Positions 6,750 through 14,770 of a stretch of DNA of 54,279 bases are shown here, piece by piece (within the stretch, counting starts at the first letter, position 1; every line of letters begins with the position of its first letter). This stretch comes from a virus. Made by a program: the position numbers and the translations under genes. Where the stretch lies: the IMG/VR virus record IMGVR_UViG_3300041411_000172, positions 1-54,279 of that record; one strand, written 5' to 3'. The notes under the pieces were generated by a model, which was given only the letters and a program-made list of their open reading frames with translations, searched no databases and was not told the origin of the DNA.

Positions 6750-8705
6750 TTACGCCGCGACTGCCTGCCGTTCCTCGACGCGCCACGGATCGTTCGCCCG
6801 GGCAAGCGCTGCCATCGGGGGCGGGCTGACGCTGTTACCGCACATGTGCACCTGCTGGGTCTTGGTGAACGGCTTGCCGTCGGCGCCGTGGCTGATGACA
6901 TAGTCGGCCGGGAAGCCTTGGGCCTTGTACAGCTCGGACGGCTTCAGCATCCGCAGGCAGATGTCGACGATCACATACGGTGTACCCTTGACCATCACGG
7001 TGACCATAGCCAAGCGATCCTTGGTGGTGATCGTCGGCGCTGGCGCATCGCAGGCACTGATGTTCTCGGTGCCGTAGTAGCTGATCAGAAAGGCCGCGAC
7101 GCGAAGGGCACCGTCTTCATGCTCTGGCGACAACTTGTAATGCAGCAATGCATGATGCTCGGCGCCGGCGGTCATGGTCGGTACTGGCTCATCTACTCCG
7201 CGACCAATGCAGTTCCGGCGCAGGGTGGCTAGGCTGGCGCTCACCAACTGCTGCTGGCTGCCGGTGTTGGTCACCGTGGTCAGAGGCTCGTCCATGCCCT
7301 TTGCAAACGTGGTGTTGAAGCCGCCGTTCATCTGGGCCATGAACACAGTAGATATCCCCATAGCGTGAGCCGCGCCGGCAGCGCGCTGGTAGTTACCGCC
7401 GCTGGTGATGGTCGGCAATGGCTCATCGAGCGCTTTGCCAGCGTCGTTGAACCTGAACTTCACCAGGTGCGCCGCGGCGAGAGCATGTTTCACACCGCCA
7501 GCGACAACTGTGCCCAGCGGTTGATCCAGGCCCGGCACCCGTGGCTCTTGCCCTGGTCGTTCGCCATATCCCGATTGAATCAACGTTGGGCTGATCAGAG
7601 TCAGCTCGCCGCGGTTTGCGCACGTCACGGTGGGTAGCGGCTCCATGGGGTCGTTAACCCTGACGCTTCCCTGGTGTGTGGCGGGTGCGATGACGGGGCT
7701 TGCCATGGCGAACGAGCCGCCGCGAGGCCAACTGGTAATAGTTCGCAGAGGTTCGTCGGACGATTGCACTGCCTCCCCAGACCAGTTCGCGATGGGCACA
7801 ATGAACGGCGCCGGGTTGTCGATGACAAATTTCTTCATGCCCTTGGCAACGCGGCGCAGGGTGGCCGGGGCCAAGTCCTTCTTGCGACCGAAAATGCTTT
7901 TGCCCAGGTCGCTGAAGTCGATGCAGTCGGCGGCGGTCTTCCACTTCTGCTGGCCTTTGACCGGGTTCTTCGCGTGGGTGGGCTCCGGCCATACGATCGG
8001 CTGCCCATCGCACCGGGCGATCATGAACAGGCGTTCCCGGCTGGTCGGGGCACCGAAGTCGCATGCCCTGATCACGCGCCACTCAACGGCATAGCCCAGG
8101 CGCTTCAGCTCGGCGACGAACACAGCCCAGGTCTGTCCGCGGCGTTTCGGGTCAGGCACCAGGAACTGCTGGTGGACAGGAACCACCTCGCCAGGCTCAG
8201 CGATATCGCCGCCCAGTTTCACAACGCGGCCGGTAACCTTGCAGCGCTTGGCGATCAGCGGACCCCATTGAAGGATCTGCTTCACGTTCTCCAGGCTGAT
8301 GACGCGGGGCTTCTTCTTGCCGGCCCACTTCAGGCCAATCCACGACAGGTTGCGGATCTCGCGCTTGCGCGGCTGGCCGCCGGCGGCCTGGCTGTGGTGA
8401 GTGCAGTCCGGCGACATGTGAAACCAGCCCACCGGCCGGCCACCGCATTCGGTATCGGGATCACCCTCGAAAACGTCGGTGGTGAAGTGCCGGGCGGCGG
8501 GGTGGTTTACCGTGTGCATGCTGATGGCCGCGGGGCTGTGGTTCTTTGCCACCGTTACAGCCCGGCCCAGGCCAATCTCCAGGCCGGTACCGGCGCCGCC
8601 GCCACCGCAGAAGAAGTCGACCACGATCTCGTCATCCTGGGGGTTGAAGCCGAGTCCGTATTGGGTTTTGAAATCGAAGGGGTGTTTCTTCTGGTGTGCG
8701 GACAT
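6750..8705 (-). CDS. orphan C5-cytosine DNA methyltransferase with repeated recognition region
   Basis: A 651-aa enzyme that transfers a methyl group from SAM to cytosine C5. Conserved motifs: I DFFCGGGGAGTG (30-41), IV with SPDC and Cys101 as nucleophile (the usual PPC is altered), VI LENV (138-141), VIII GAPTSRERLFM (218-228), IX around 590 and X MCGNSVSPP (621-629). Between VIII and IX lie seven copies of a D-x-P-x-P-T-[IV]-T motif (about 317, 354, 394, 427, 472, 505, 553), so the target region is a repeat array. No cognate restriction enzyme is present, which suggests self-protection against host restriction. The start is MSAHQ at 8705. Confidence 0.93.
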   Translation of the reverse strand: MSAHQKKHPFDFKTQYGLGFNPQDDEIVVDFFCGGGGAGTGLEIGLGRAVTVAKNHSPAAISMHTVNHPAARHFTTDVFEGDPDTECGGRPVGWFHMSPDCTHHSQAAGGQPRKREIRNLSWIGLKWAGKKKPRVISLENVKQILQWGPLIAKRCKVTGRVVKLGGDIAEPGEVVPVHQQFLVPDPKRRGQTWAVFVAELKRLGYAVEWRVIRACDFGAPTSRERLFMIARCDGQPIVWPEPTHAKNPVKGQQKWKTAADCIDFSDLGKSIFGRKKDLAPATLRRVAKGMKKFVIDNPAPFIVPIANWSGEAVQSSDEPLRTITSWPRGGSFAMASPVIAPATHQGSVRVNDPMEPLPTVTCANRGELTLISPTLIQSGYGERPGQEPRVPGLDQPLGTVVAGGVKHALAAAHLVKFRFNDAGKALDEPLPTITSGGNYQRAAGAAHAMGISTVFMAQMNGGFNTTFAKGMDEPLTTVTNTGSQQQLVSASLATLRRNCIGRGVDEPVPTMTAGAEHHALLHYKLSPEHEDGALRVAAFLISYYGTENISACDAPAPTITTKDRLAMVTVMVKGTPYVIVDICLRMLKPSELYKAQGFPADYVISHGADGKPFTKTQQVHMCGNSVSPPPMAALARANDPWRVEERQAVAA

Positions 8706-8784
8706 AGAAGATCCTCGCCGGCTGGCGTGAAGTGGTGAAGTAATGGAAGATCTAAGCGTGGTGAGCATTCAGAGGAAGAAAGGC

Positions 8785-9447
8785 ATGACCCAGAATCAAC
8801 AGCGTGCGAAGGACAGGTTCTTGTCGTTTTTATTGTTGTCAGTATTTGCTGTTGTATTGGCAGTAATTGGGGCGGTTGGAGCATACAGATATACTTTTGG
8901 CGGAGCCCTAGCAGTTACGTCTGTAGAATGGTCCAACTTCGGCGGATACATCGGTGGGCTTTTCGGCCCGCTTGTATCATTTGTTACCTTGCTTGCTGTT
9001 CTAAAAACCGTATATATGCAGCGAGAGCTTCTAGATGTGCAGAAACACGAGTTTATGAAACTCCTTGAGTTTCAGCGGCTTGAAGCACTCAAACAAGATG
9101 AGCAACTATTGCTCGCAAAGTCTGAAGCCAATAGGGCTAAGGTTCAGGCTTATCAGGCGACGATTCTGAATGTATTGGAAAGTTTCAGTAATGAGTTCAG
9201 GCTTGATTCCAATGAAATGTTAGCTGCTGCTGAGAAGACCGCGTCGGCAGGCCGTCCTATTCTCGACAATATGGAGGCAGAAGCGAAGTATAGAGCGAGT
9301 GCCGATGCGGCAAGAAAAAAAGTCGCCGACTTGAAAATTTTAGCTTTGGAGCTTTCCGTTGCTGAATTTGCGGATGTGCATGAAATTAAAGACAAGTTTG
9401 CTCCGGCGTTACTGCACATACTGGAAGCTGAGAAAAAAACTGAGTAA
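8785..9447 (+). CDS. AbiC-like two-helix membrane protein, candidate abortive-infection moron
   Basis: A 220-aa protein with two N-terminal membrane helices (FLSFLLLSVFAVVLAVIGAV; FGGYIGGLFGPLVSFVTLLA), joined by a short loop ending in EWSNFG, then QRELLDVQ and a long charged coiled coil. The pattern W-x2-FG-x-[YF]-x-GG-x3-[GN]P-x2-SF-x2-L-x2-L-x-T-x3-Q is what I know from putative AbiC-type (putAbiC) phage-exclusion proteins. The gene is clearly more AT-rich than its neighbours and runs opposite to the operon, both typical of a moron expressed in the lysogen. The start at 8785 follows GAGGAAGAAAGG; the upstream ATG at 8743 has no site. Confidence 0.68.
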   Translation: MTQNQQRAKDRFLSFLLLSVFAVVLAVIGAVGAYRYTFGGALAVTSVEWSNFGGYIGGLFGPLVSFVTLLAVLKTVYMQRELLDVQKHEFMKLLEFQRLEALKQDEQLLLAKSEANRAKVQAYQATILNVLESFSNEFRLDSNEMLAAAEKTASAGRPILDNMEAEAKYRASADAARKKVADLKILALELSVAEFADVHEIKDKFAPALLHILEAEKKTE

Positions 9448-9525
9448 TGTCGGCACGCTGATCCTCACCGGTTGGCGTGATTCGAGTTTGTGGGCTATTG
9501 GTTGATGGCCCGGCATCGGGCCGGA

Positions 9526-10161
9526 TCAAGGCGTGTTGCTTGTTCCGCAGTTCCGGCAGTCTTCCCGGTAGCGTTGCGCGTCACTGATGAACCGGCCGCA
9601 ACCCTCGCAGTTGAAAATCATCATGCGTGGCGGCTTGGGCTTGACCAGCTTTATGCCGGTGCCGCGCAGAGCTTCTTTGATATTGACGTCCTGGCGGTGC
9701 ACCAGACGTCGCTTGATGGTGTCGATGTAGTCGCAGGACCAGAGCTTGCGTTGCCCGCGCTGCGCCTGGTCGGCGAACATGAAAGCGGCGCCCTCGTGCT
9801 CCAGGTTGGCGGCGAGATCGAGGTTCTCAGTCACCATGCCGCGACGTGTGGCCCCCACCCAATAGACGTCATTGCCGTTCCAGTCGCCGCAGACCTGAAC
9901 GTAGACGCGGCATCCAGGCACCAGCGTCGCCTGGTTGGCCTCCTCGTCCATCAGTTGGCAATCGACGCCGTGGTGAGCGCGTACGTCGATGTAGGCCTTC
10001 GGCCATGGGATGTCGGTGTCTCGGTGATTGCAGGCCTGCTCCTTGGTGAACAGTTCGGTCTTATCCAGGTCGGTGACGTAGCCACGCCCATCCTTGGCCC
10101 AGAAGGTCAGCCCGTCGCCGACGTGGCTGCGACTGTCCTGTAGGTAGAATTCGTTTGGCAC
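9526..10161 (-). CDS. hypothetical protein with C-terminal zinc ribbon
   Basis: A 211-aa protein starting at GTG with TGGAG 7 bases upstream. The last 35 residues form a rubredoxin-type zinc ribbon (CEGCGRF ... CRNCGTS). The body has several Trp/Tyr-rich strands and an Asp/His pair (VRAHHGVDCQL). It reads like a nucleic-acid-associated early phage protein, with no family recognised. Confidence 0.75.
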   Translation of the reverse strand: MPNEFYLQDSRSHVGDGLTFWAKDGRGYVTDLDKTELFTKEQACNHRDTDIPWPKAYIDVRAHHGVDCQLMDEEANQATLVPGCRVYVQVCGDWNGNDVYWVGATRRGMVTENLDLAANLEHEGAAFMFADQAQRGQRKLWSCDYIDTIKRRLVHRQDVNIKEALRGTGIKLVKPKPPRMMIFNCEGCGRFISDAQRYREDCRNCGTSNTP

Positions 10162-10259
10162 TGGTTATCTCCAGTCAGGCGCCGCCCTCCGTGACCGGTG
10201 GTGGCAATTTGGTTTGGGTTGGGGTATTACGACTAATGATTGAGGCGAAGGGGGTGGTA

Positions 10260-10592
10260 ATGAAGCAAGTTACGGATCAAGAAGTAGACGACGCAATCGA
10301 CATTCTGGTGCGGTTTGTTCGTGATTTCCTCGACACGAGTGCCAAGAATACGCCTGATGTCGATGAGGTCAGTGCCGCTGTCAGAACCCTGGTAGATGCG
10401 AACCGGTTCAACCCCGAGGATTACGAGATTAAGAATTTGCTGCGTGTCAGCGAATCAAAAAAAGGCGTCTCGCACGTCGAGCTCCATTCTCACCTTAAGA
10501 ACCTTGCTCCTTACGAAAAAGAACGGCGTGACATGGAAAAGCGGTGGGCTATTGGTGGCTATCCTGAAAACGAAGATCCCTTTTTGGACTAG
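10260..10592 (+). CDS. small rightward protein, possible moron
   Basis: A 110-aa acidic, mostly helical protein starting MKQVTDQEVDDAIDILVRF, with a GGGGGTGG purine run just before the ATG. Base composition is a little richer in A/T than the flanking leftward genes. It is transcribed against the operon, between two leftward genes, with a C-terminus ending 8 bp before the stop of the convergent neighbour. Function unknown. Confidence 0.6.
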   Translation: MKQVTDQEVDDAIDILVRFVRDFLDTSAKNTPDVDEVSAAVRTLVDANRFNPEDYEIKNLLRVSESKKGVSHVELHSHLKNLAPYEKERRDMEKRWAIGGYPENEDPFLD

Positions 10593-10599
10593 CAGCACT

Positions 10600-10908
10600 T
10601 CACTGCTCAACGCCGGTCGCGGCAAACGCTTCAAGCTGCCGCGACCACTTTTCCTTGATGACCAATTCCGGTCGCGACATGCTAATGAATCGTTCCGACT
10701 CGGCGGCAGGCGCTGCGGCCAGATTGATGATGAGCGTCGAAGCTGTCTCCTGCCATTCCTCGAATCCGTGGCGCTCGCCAAGGATCTGAAGCGCATCATC
10801 AAGCGCTTTCGAAACAATCAGCGTGCGCTTCTCGGCGCCGATCCGATCGAGCAGCGCCTTCTCCCTGGCTCGCTTGTCCTTCTGCAGTTGCGCATTGCTC
10901 TTGGCCAT
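10600..10908 (-). CDS. hypothetical helical phage protein
   Basis: A 102-aa protein with a strongly basic, Lys/Arg-rich helical N-terminus (MAKSNAQLQKDKRAREKAL) and a hydrophobic middle (STLIINLAAA). This shape fits a small DNA-associated early protein, but no domain is certain. AGAGGTA lies 4 bases before the ATG. Confidence 0.72.
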   Translation of the reverse strand: MAKSNAQLQKDKRAREKALLDRIGAEKRTLIVSKALDDALQILGERHGFEEWQETASTLIINLAAAPAAESERFISMSRPELVIKEKWSRQLEAFAATGVEQ

Positions 10909-10928
10909 GGCCTACCTCTTCAATTCCA

Positions 10929-10949
10929 CTGGCTGGCAGTGCCAGCCAG
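10929..10949. promoter_or_regulatory. 21-bp near-perfect palindrome between early genes
   Basis: Two 10-bp arms (CTGGCTGGCA / TGCCAGCCAG) meet around a single central G, in the 75-bp gap between two leftward genes. No T-run follows, so it is not a standard terminator. It could be a protein binding site or an RNA processing hairpin. Confidence 0.45.
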
Positions 10950-10983
10950 GTCTGTCGTTTGCGTTGTTGGGTGCGGAAACGTC

Positions 10984-11448
10984 TCACGCTGCTACCTTCA
11001 CCTGATGCCAGGCGCCGGCGGCGTAGAACAGTTTTGCGGCCTGGGCCTCATCCATCGATATCTCGTCCGGGATGGCGATCCAGCCTGACGCCACCAGGTG
11101 GTTTGGGTTGGCACTGTTGCGCAGCTCCAGGTAGTAATGCTCAATGGCATCGGTCAGACGCTCGACCTTGTAGATGCCCTCCGGCGAGATCTCCACCGAC
11201 TTGATGTACTCGGCGCCGCGCTCGTCTCGACACATGGCGCCGATGTAGATGGTCCAGCGGTAGGAGAAATCGAAAATAGCGTTGGCAATCGCTAGGCTGC
11301 GGATCTGCCGGCAGCTCTTCCAGTTCACCATGATCTGAGAGCCGCTTGGGTCGATGTTGACGACGGCGACATGGTTGGTCCTGAGCAGCGCCCGGCAGCT
11401 TCGTTCAGCCCGGGCGAAACCGTTGTTGGGCTTTCGTTTCGACTTCAT
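10984..11448 (-). CDS. hypothetical phage protein
   Basis: A 154-aa basic protein (MKSKRKPNNGFARAERSCRA) with an alternating strand/helix pattern and a C-terminal helix DEAQAAKLFYAAGAWHQVKV. No known family recognised. The ATG overlaps the stop of the preceding frame by 4 bp (ATGA). Confidence 0.75.
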   Translation of the reverse strand: MKSKRKPNNGFARAERSCRALLRTNHVAVVNIDPSGSQIMVNWKSCRQIRSLAIANAIFDFSYRWTIYIGAMCRDERGAEYIKSVEISPEGIYKVERLTDAIEHYYLELRNSANPNHLVASGWIAIPDEISMDEAQAAKLFYAAGAWHQVKVAA

Positions 11449-11639
11449 AGCGAGTCCGCCATTTTTCGCAGCGCCCGACGTTCAGCCAGGGTGAGCTTGC
11501 GTGGTTTGCGCTTGAGGACCGTTTCAGGGTCTATTTTTTCTGATCGCTTGGCTGGTTCTGGATTGATTGCCGGACTTTCGCCGATAGTGATCCTGCCGCC
11601 AGCGGCCAGGTGCTGCTGGACCTGAATGGAAAGCTCCAT
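11445..11639 (-). CDS. small basic phage protein, possibly frameshifted at its start
   Basis: A 64-aa protein with a basic C-terminal half (KRKPRKLTLAERRALRKMADSL). The ATG at 11639 has only a poor ribosome site. An out-of-frame ATG at 11686 overlaps the exonuclease stop (ATGA) and reads MISNLKSDIEYRREK up to this point. One extra A in the run at 11643-11646 would join both into one 80-residue protein, so the true gene may start at 11686 and carry a 1-base deletion here. Confidence 0.55.
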   Translation of the reverse strand: MELSIQVQQHLAAGGRITIGESPAINPEPAKRSEKIDPETVLKRKPRKLTLAERRALRKMADSL

Positions 11640-11682
11640 TGCTTTTCACGCCGGTATTCGATGTCCGATTTGAGGTTGCTGA

Positions 11683-13317
11683 TCATGCTGCCGCCTTGAC
11701 CAGTCTCACGCCGGCCATGCTGAATTTAGAGCCCTGGTCAGCAACGAGTGCATCGAGCGCTTCCCAATCCACAGTGAGAACGGACATAGGGGCCTGCCCG
11801 TATGCCACGGCCTTAATCAGGGCCTCCAAGTCGACTACTTCGGCCTGAAGGTTTGAATCCGCCACCGGCACGCTTGCCGTCTTTGTCACTGGCGCAGTCG
11901 ACGTCGTAGCGTGCTGGGCAGCCCTTGCTGGCGCAGGTGAAGAGAGGGCCGGTGCTTCGGGTGCTGCGCTGGCCTTTTCTTCTTCCTCGATGCGCTTAAG
12001 CTCCTGCTGGCGAATCGACTCGCGCAAGTCTTCGGCTTTCTTGTCCTCGGCCTTTTTGTGTTCGTCGATCCGAACCTTGATCAGCGATATCAGGTCCTCG
12101 TTGGCTTTGAGCACCAGTTGCTGAATATCGTTGAACAGGAAGGCGTGGTCAGGCGCAAGCTCGGCCAGGCTGCTCAGGTTCAAGCGGATAGCGTCGGCGG
12201 ACTGGCTTGCGGCGATCTTGGCCCGGGCCAGCTCGGTATCGACGGCATCCTGCAAGCTGGCGATCGTGCGCTTGTTTTTCATAGCGCCGGCGAAGTCTGC
12301 GGCGACTGCCGCCAGGGTAACCCGGCCCAGCGTCTTGTTGATCGCTGCGACGTGGTCCGTCAGGGATTGTTCGGCCTTCTGCTTAATGTTCGTTTTCACC
12401 AGAAGCTCTTGGGCCTTCACCAGCTTGTCGACCTTCAGCCGAGTCTCGCGGGCATGGGCGCTGATCCGGTCCAGGGATGAGAACAGATCATCGATGCTTT
12501 GTGTCTGCGACAAGGCCTGTTTCTTCGCTGCTGCGACCGCCTCTTCGACATCACCGCACCACTTGACGGCCTTTTTCGCGTCCGCGAAGTCTTGATCGGT
12601 GGTCAGCGTGGTTTTAACCGAGTCAATCACCGCCAGTGCCGATTGCTCGAACACTTTTAGGTTGCTCGCGGTAACCATGCCGGTCAGCTCGATGCGCAGC
12701 GCTGGCAGCTCATCCGGGGCCTTTCCGACCACAATTGAAGGCGCATCCGCGATTACGTGGGCAGCCAGGTCAGCTTCGAACTGTTTCCATCCTTCGATCA
12801 ACTGGGCTGCGCGGCCTGGGACCGGCCGGTATTCCATGTGGACGAAATTATCCATGGTGCCGTCCGAGCACACGAAAATCACGCGCTCGGCACCGCTCAC
12901 TAGGAGTTGCTGTTCGAGCTGCCAGTAGTAGTGGGGCTCCAGTTCGCCGGCTTTAACCTGGGCGACCAGGGATTCGTTCCAGAGCTTGTGCTCGAACAGG
13001 GTCTCGCCAAGCATTGTCGCGCCGTCCATGGACGCCAACAGGTTGCCCTCGGTACCGACGACCGGGTAAAGCTCTTCGCCGATCATTGCTTCCACCAGGG
13101 GCCGGGCCATAGCTTCAGTGGCGTGGCCTTTATCGAAAATGTACTGCTGCGCCGGAGTGACGTCAGGAGTGATTCCGGTTTTCTTCTGCGTCAGCAACTC
13201 GGTTCGGGTCTGGTACTTCGAAGCGCCTTTCATGGCCGGGGCTTCGGATGCAGTGAAGAACTTGCCGCGCAGTGCGTGCCACTCGGCGGAGCCTTGAGCT
13301 ACGTTATGGATTTTCAT
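11683..13317 (-). CDS. YqaJ/lambda-Exo-type recombination exonuclease with long C-terminal extension
   Basis: A 544-aa protein. The first 200 residues match the viral recombinase nuclease fold: GSAEWHALRGKFFTASEAP at the start, GHATEAMARPLVE, an acidic MDGA site, and the catalytic E-x-K equivalents in LFEHKLW and QVKAGELEPHYYWQLEQQL. It degrades one strand of double-stranded DNA to feed the annealing protein made by the adjacent bet gene. The remaining 340 residues are coiled coil and an Ala/Pro linker, much longer than lambda Exo (226 aa). It overlaps bet by 4 bp (ATGA). Confidence 0.88.
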   Translation of the reverse strand: MKIHNVAQGSAEWHALRGKFFTASEAPAMKGASKYQTRTELLTQKKTGITPDVTPAQQYIFDKGHATEAMARPLVEAMIGEELYPVVGTEGNLLASMDGATMLGETLFEHKLWNESLVAQVKAGELEPHYYWQLEQQLLVSGAERVIFVCSDGTMDNFVHMEYRPVPGRAAQLIEGWKQFEADLAAHVIADAPSIVVGKAPDELPALRIELTGMVTASNLKVFEQSALAVIDSVKTTLTTDQDFADAKKAVKWCGDVEEAVAAAKKQALSQTQSIDDLFSSLDRISAHARETRLKVDKLVKAQELLVKTNIKQKAEQSLTDHVAAINKTLGRVTLAAVAADFAGAMKNKRTIASLQDAVDTELARAKIAASQSADAIRLNLSSLAELAPDHAFLFNDIQQLVLKANEDLISLIKVRIDEHKKAEDKKAEDLRESIRQQELKRIEEEEKASAAPEAPALSSPAPARAAQHATTSTAPVTKTASVPVADSNLQAEVVDLEALIKAVAYGQAPMSVLTVDWEALDALVADQGSKFSMAGVRLVKAAA

Positions 13318-14132
13318 GCTGCGTCTCCGTCGATGGCTTTGAGGTTGTTGATTTTTTCGATCTGAGCATCGCTCAGCGTGTATTTGCTGCTGATTGTGGC
13401 GATCAGATGCTCCGGGCTGGTCCGGTTCGCATCGACCAGCGGCTGCCACTTGACGATGTTTTCGTCCAGCAGGCTTTCTGGGTAATCGGGAAGCGCTTCT
13501 GGCTCGGGCTTGGTCTGTTGCTGCGGCGTGATATCGCGGACAGTGTCATCGAACGCTTTACCTTCCATTTCGTCGGCCGTCGGTGCAGATCCGACTTCAG
13601 GGAATGCCTTGCGCAGAGCCTGGGCTTCTGCGCATTTCGCAAGCTGAGCGAAAGCGCGGCGCTTCCACATGGAGTTCGGCGCAACAGTGTCCTTTTTGGC
13701 CGTCGCATAGTTTTCAAGCCAGCGCTCGTTTGCGGTGAATTCGGCGACAAGCCCATTGGACATCTGGCGTTTCACGGTAACCCGGCACCATTCGGGGTAG
13801 GTGACGTCAATGCCGCCCAGCTTGGTGGTAATCGATGGTCCGTACTCAGGGTCACTGATGCCCGCGTACTGTCCGGTGCGTGCCGCCTGAATGCGGTAGA
13901 GGCCAATGCCAGGCATGACCGTGTCCTGCATCTTCTTGGTGTTTGAGTTCCAGATCGGGACGATGTGTACCGGTTTCAGCATCGGGTCAAGGTGGGCGGC
14001 CCGGCAGTAGGCCAAGACCATTACAACCGAGTTCTTTTCTGCACCCGGGTAGAGGCTGCTGCTCAGGACTTCAACAAGTGCGGCCTCCGACATCGCAGGC
14101 ATGTTGTCGTCCTGCTTCATTACTGCGGACAT
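13314..14132 (-). CDS. bet: Bet/RecT-family single-strand annealing protein
   Basis: A 272-aa phage recombinase that anneals complementary single strands. Motifs of the family are clear: LSSSLYPGAEKNSVVMVLAYC, KPVHIVPIW, GIGLYRIQAARTGQYAGI, WCRVTVKR, NSMWKRRAFAQLAKCAEAQALRKAFPE. Lambda Bet is 261 aa, so the length fits. It is encoded immediately upstream of the exonuclease in the same operon, the usual recombination module. AAGGA precedes the ATG by 6 bases. Confidence 0.95.
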   Translation of the reverse strand: MSAVMKQDDNMPAMSEAALVEVLSSSLYPGAEKNSVVMVLAYCRAAHLDPMLKPVHIVPIWNSNTKKMQDTVMPGIGLYRIQAARTGQYAGISDPEYGPSITTKLGGIDVTYPEWCRVTVKRQMSNGLVAEFTANERWLENYATAKKDTVAPNSMWKRRAFAQLAKCAEAQALRKAFPEVGSAPTADEMEGKAFDDTVRDITPQQQTKPEPEALPDYPESLLDENIVKWQPLVDANRTSPEHLIATISSKYTLSDAQIEKINNLKAIDGDAA

Positions 14133-14176
14133 GGGGATTCCTTGGCCGCGACGTGCGCAGCGCTTGAAGGTGTGAG

Positions 14177-14293
14177 TTAGGAGGTGATGCGGTCAGCCAG
14201 GGCGCCGAGCAGCATCAGAAAGGAACAGAAGGTGATGGCCGAGAACGACCCGCGCCAGATCAGGATTCGCCGGGCGCGCTGCCGGGCAGTCAC
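14177..14293 (-). CDS. 38-aa membrane miniprotein, GTG start
   Basis: Frame VTARQRARRILIWRGSF followed by a hydrophobic segment (SAITFCSFLMLLGALAD): a basic head and a single membrane helix, inside-positive topology. The GTG overlaps the stop of the preceding miniprotein by 4 bp (GTGA), continuing a chain of such overlaps that runs back to 15195. Function unknown. Confidence 0.5.
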   Translation of the reverse strand: MTARQRARRILIWRGSFSAITFCSFLMLLGALADRITS

Positions 14294-14409
14294 CGAAACA
14301 CCTGCGACAGATGAGGAACACTGCAGGTCGGACGTCTTTCGTTGACCACGGTGTAGGCCAGCATGGTCATGAGGATTGCAGCGCCGAGGATCCAGTAGAG
14401 GCACTTCAC
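14290..14409 (-). CDS. 39-aa membrane miniprotein, GTG start
   Basis: Frame beginning VKCLYWILGAAILMTMLAYT, a single N-terminal membrane helix followed by a short basic tail. GAGGG lies 7 bases before the GTG. It is joined to both neighbours by GTGA overlaps. The two adjacent single-helix peptides could form a pair in the membrane; that is inference. Confidence 0.5.
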   Translation of the reverse strand: MKCLYWILGAAILMTMLAYTVVNERRPTCSVPHLSQVFR

Positions 14410-14576
14410 TGTCTGACCCTCACAGCGATCCGTCCGCCCTTGATGGCAGCGGCCAATTTTGGCGGGATGGAAGCAACTGGCAGATCACGCGGAAGGCCGG
14501 CGCCTAGGATGGCCAGGGTTCGTTCAATCTCGGCGATCTGCTCGTCGATCAGGGATTTAACCGGTGCAGTGCTCAT
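14406..14576 (-). CDS. 56-aa hypothetical protein
   Basis: Frame MSTAPVKSLIDEQIAEIERT with a C-terminus rich in Arg (KGGRIAVRVRQ). The N-terminal helix is amphipathic. The ATG overlaps the previous stop (ATGA at 14573-14576) and the stop overlaps the next GTG start. No family recognised. Confidence 0.55.
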   Translation of the reverse strand: MSTAPVKSLIDEQIAEIERTLAILGAGLPRDLPVASIPPKLAAAIKGGRIAVRVRQ

Positions 14577-14770
14577 GACGACTCCTTGCGCCGGTCAACG
14601 ATCTTGTTTAGGCGCTCGCAGTAGTGGTTGAATTCTTCGATGGTGATGCGATTGTCGAGCATCATTTCGGACAGGGTTTTCTGGATCATCACCGACCAAC
14701 TGACCGGCGTTTCTGGATCCTCAAGGGTTTCCAGTTCCTCGCCGATGAGGACGTGCGCACTGATCGTCAT
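14573..14770 (-). CDS. hypothetical small phage protein
   Basis: A 65-aa acidic, mostly helical protein (TLEDPETPVSWSVMIQKTL ... NHYCERLNKIVDRRKESS). Its start overlaps the previous gene by 4 bp. No domain recognised. Confidence 0.65.
   Translation of the reverse strand: MTISAHVLIGEELETLEDPETPVSWSVMIQKTLSEMMLDNRITIEEFNHYCERLNKIVDRRKESS

Noticed and set aside
7674-8738. 354-codon rightward frame opposite the methyltransferase
   Set aside because: It is the GC-driven antisense shadow of a gene with complete methyltransferase motifs.
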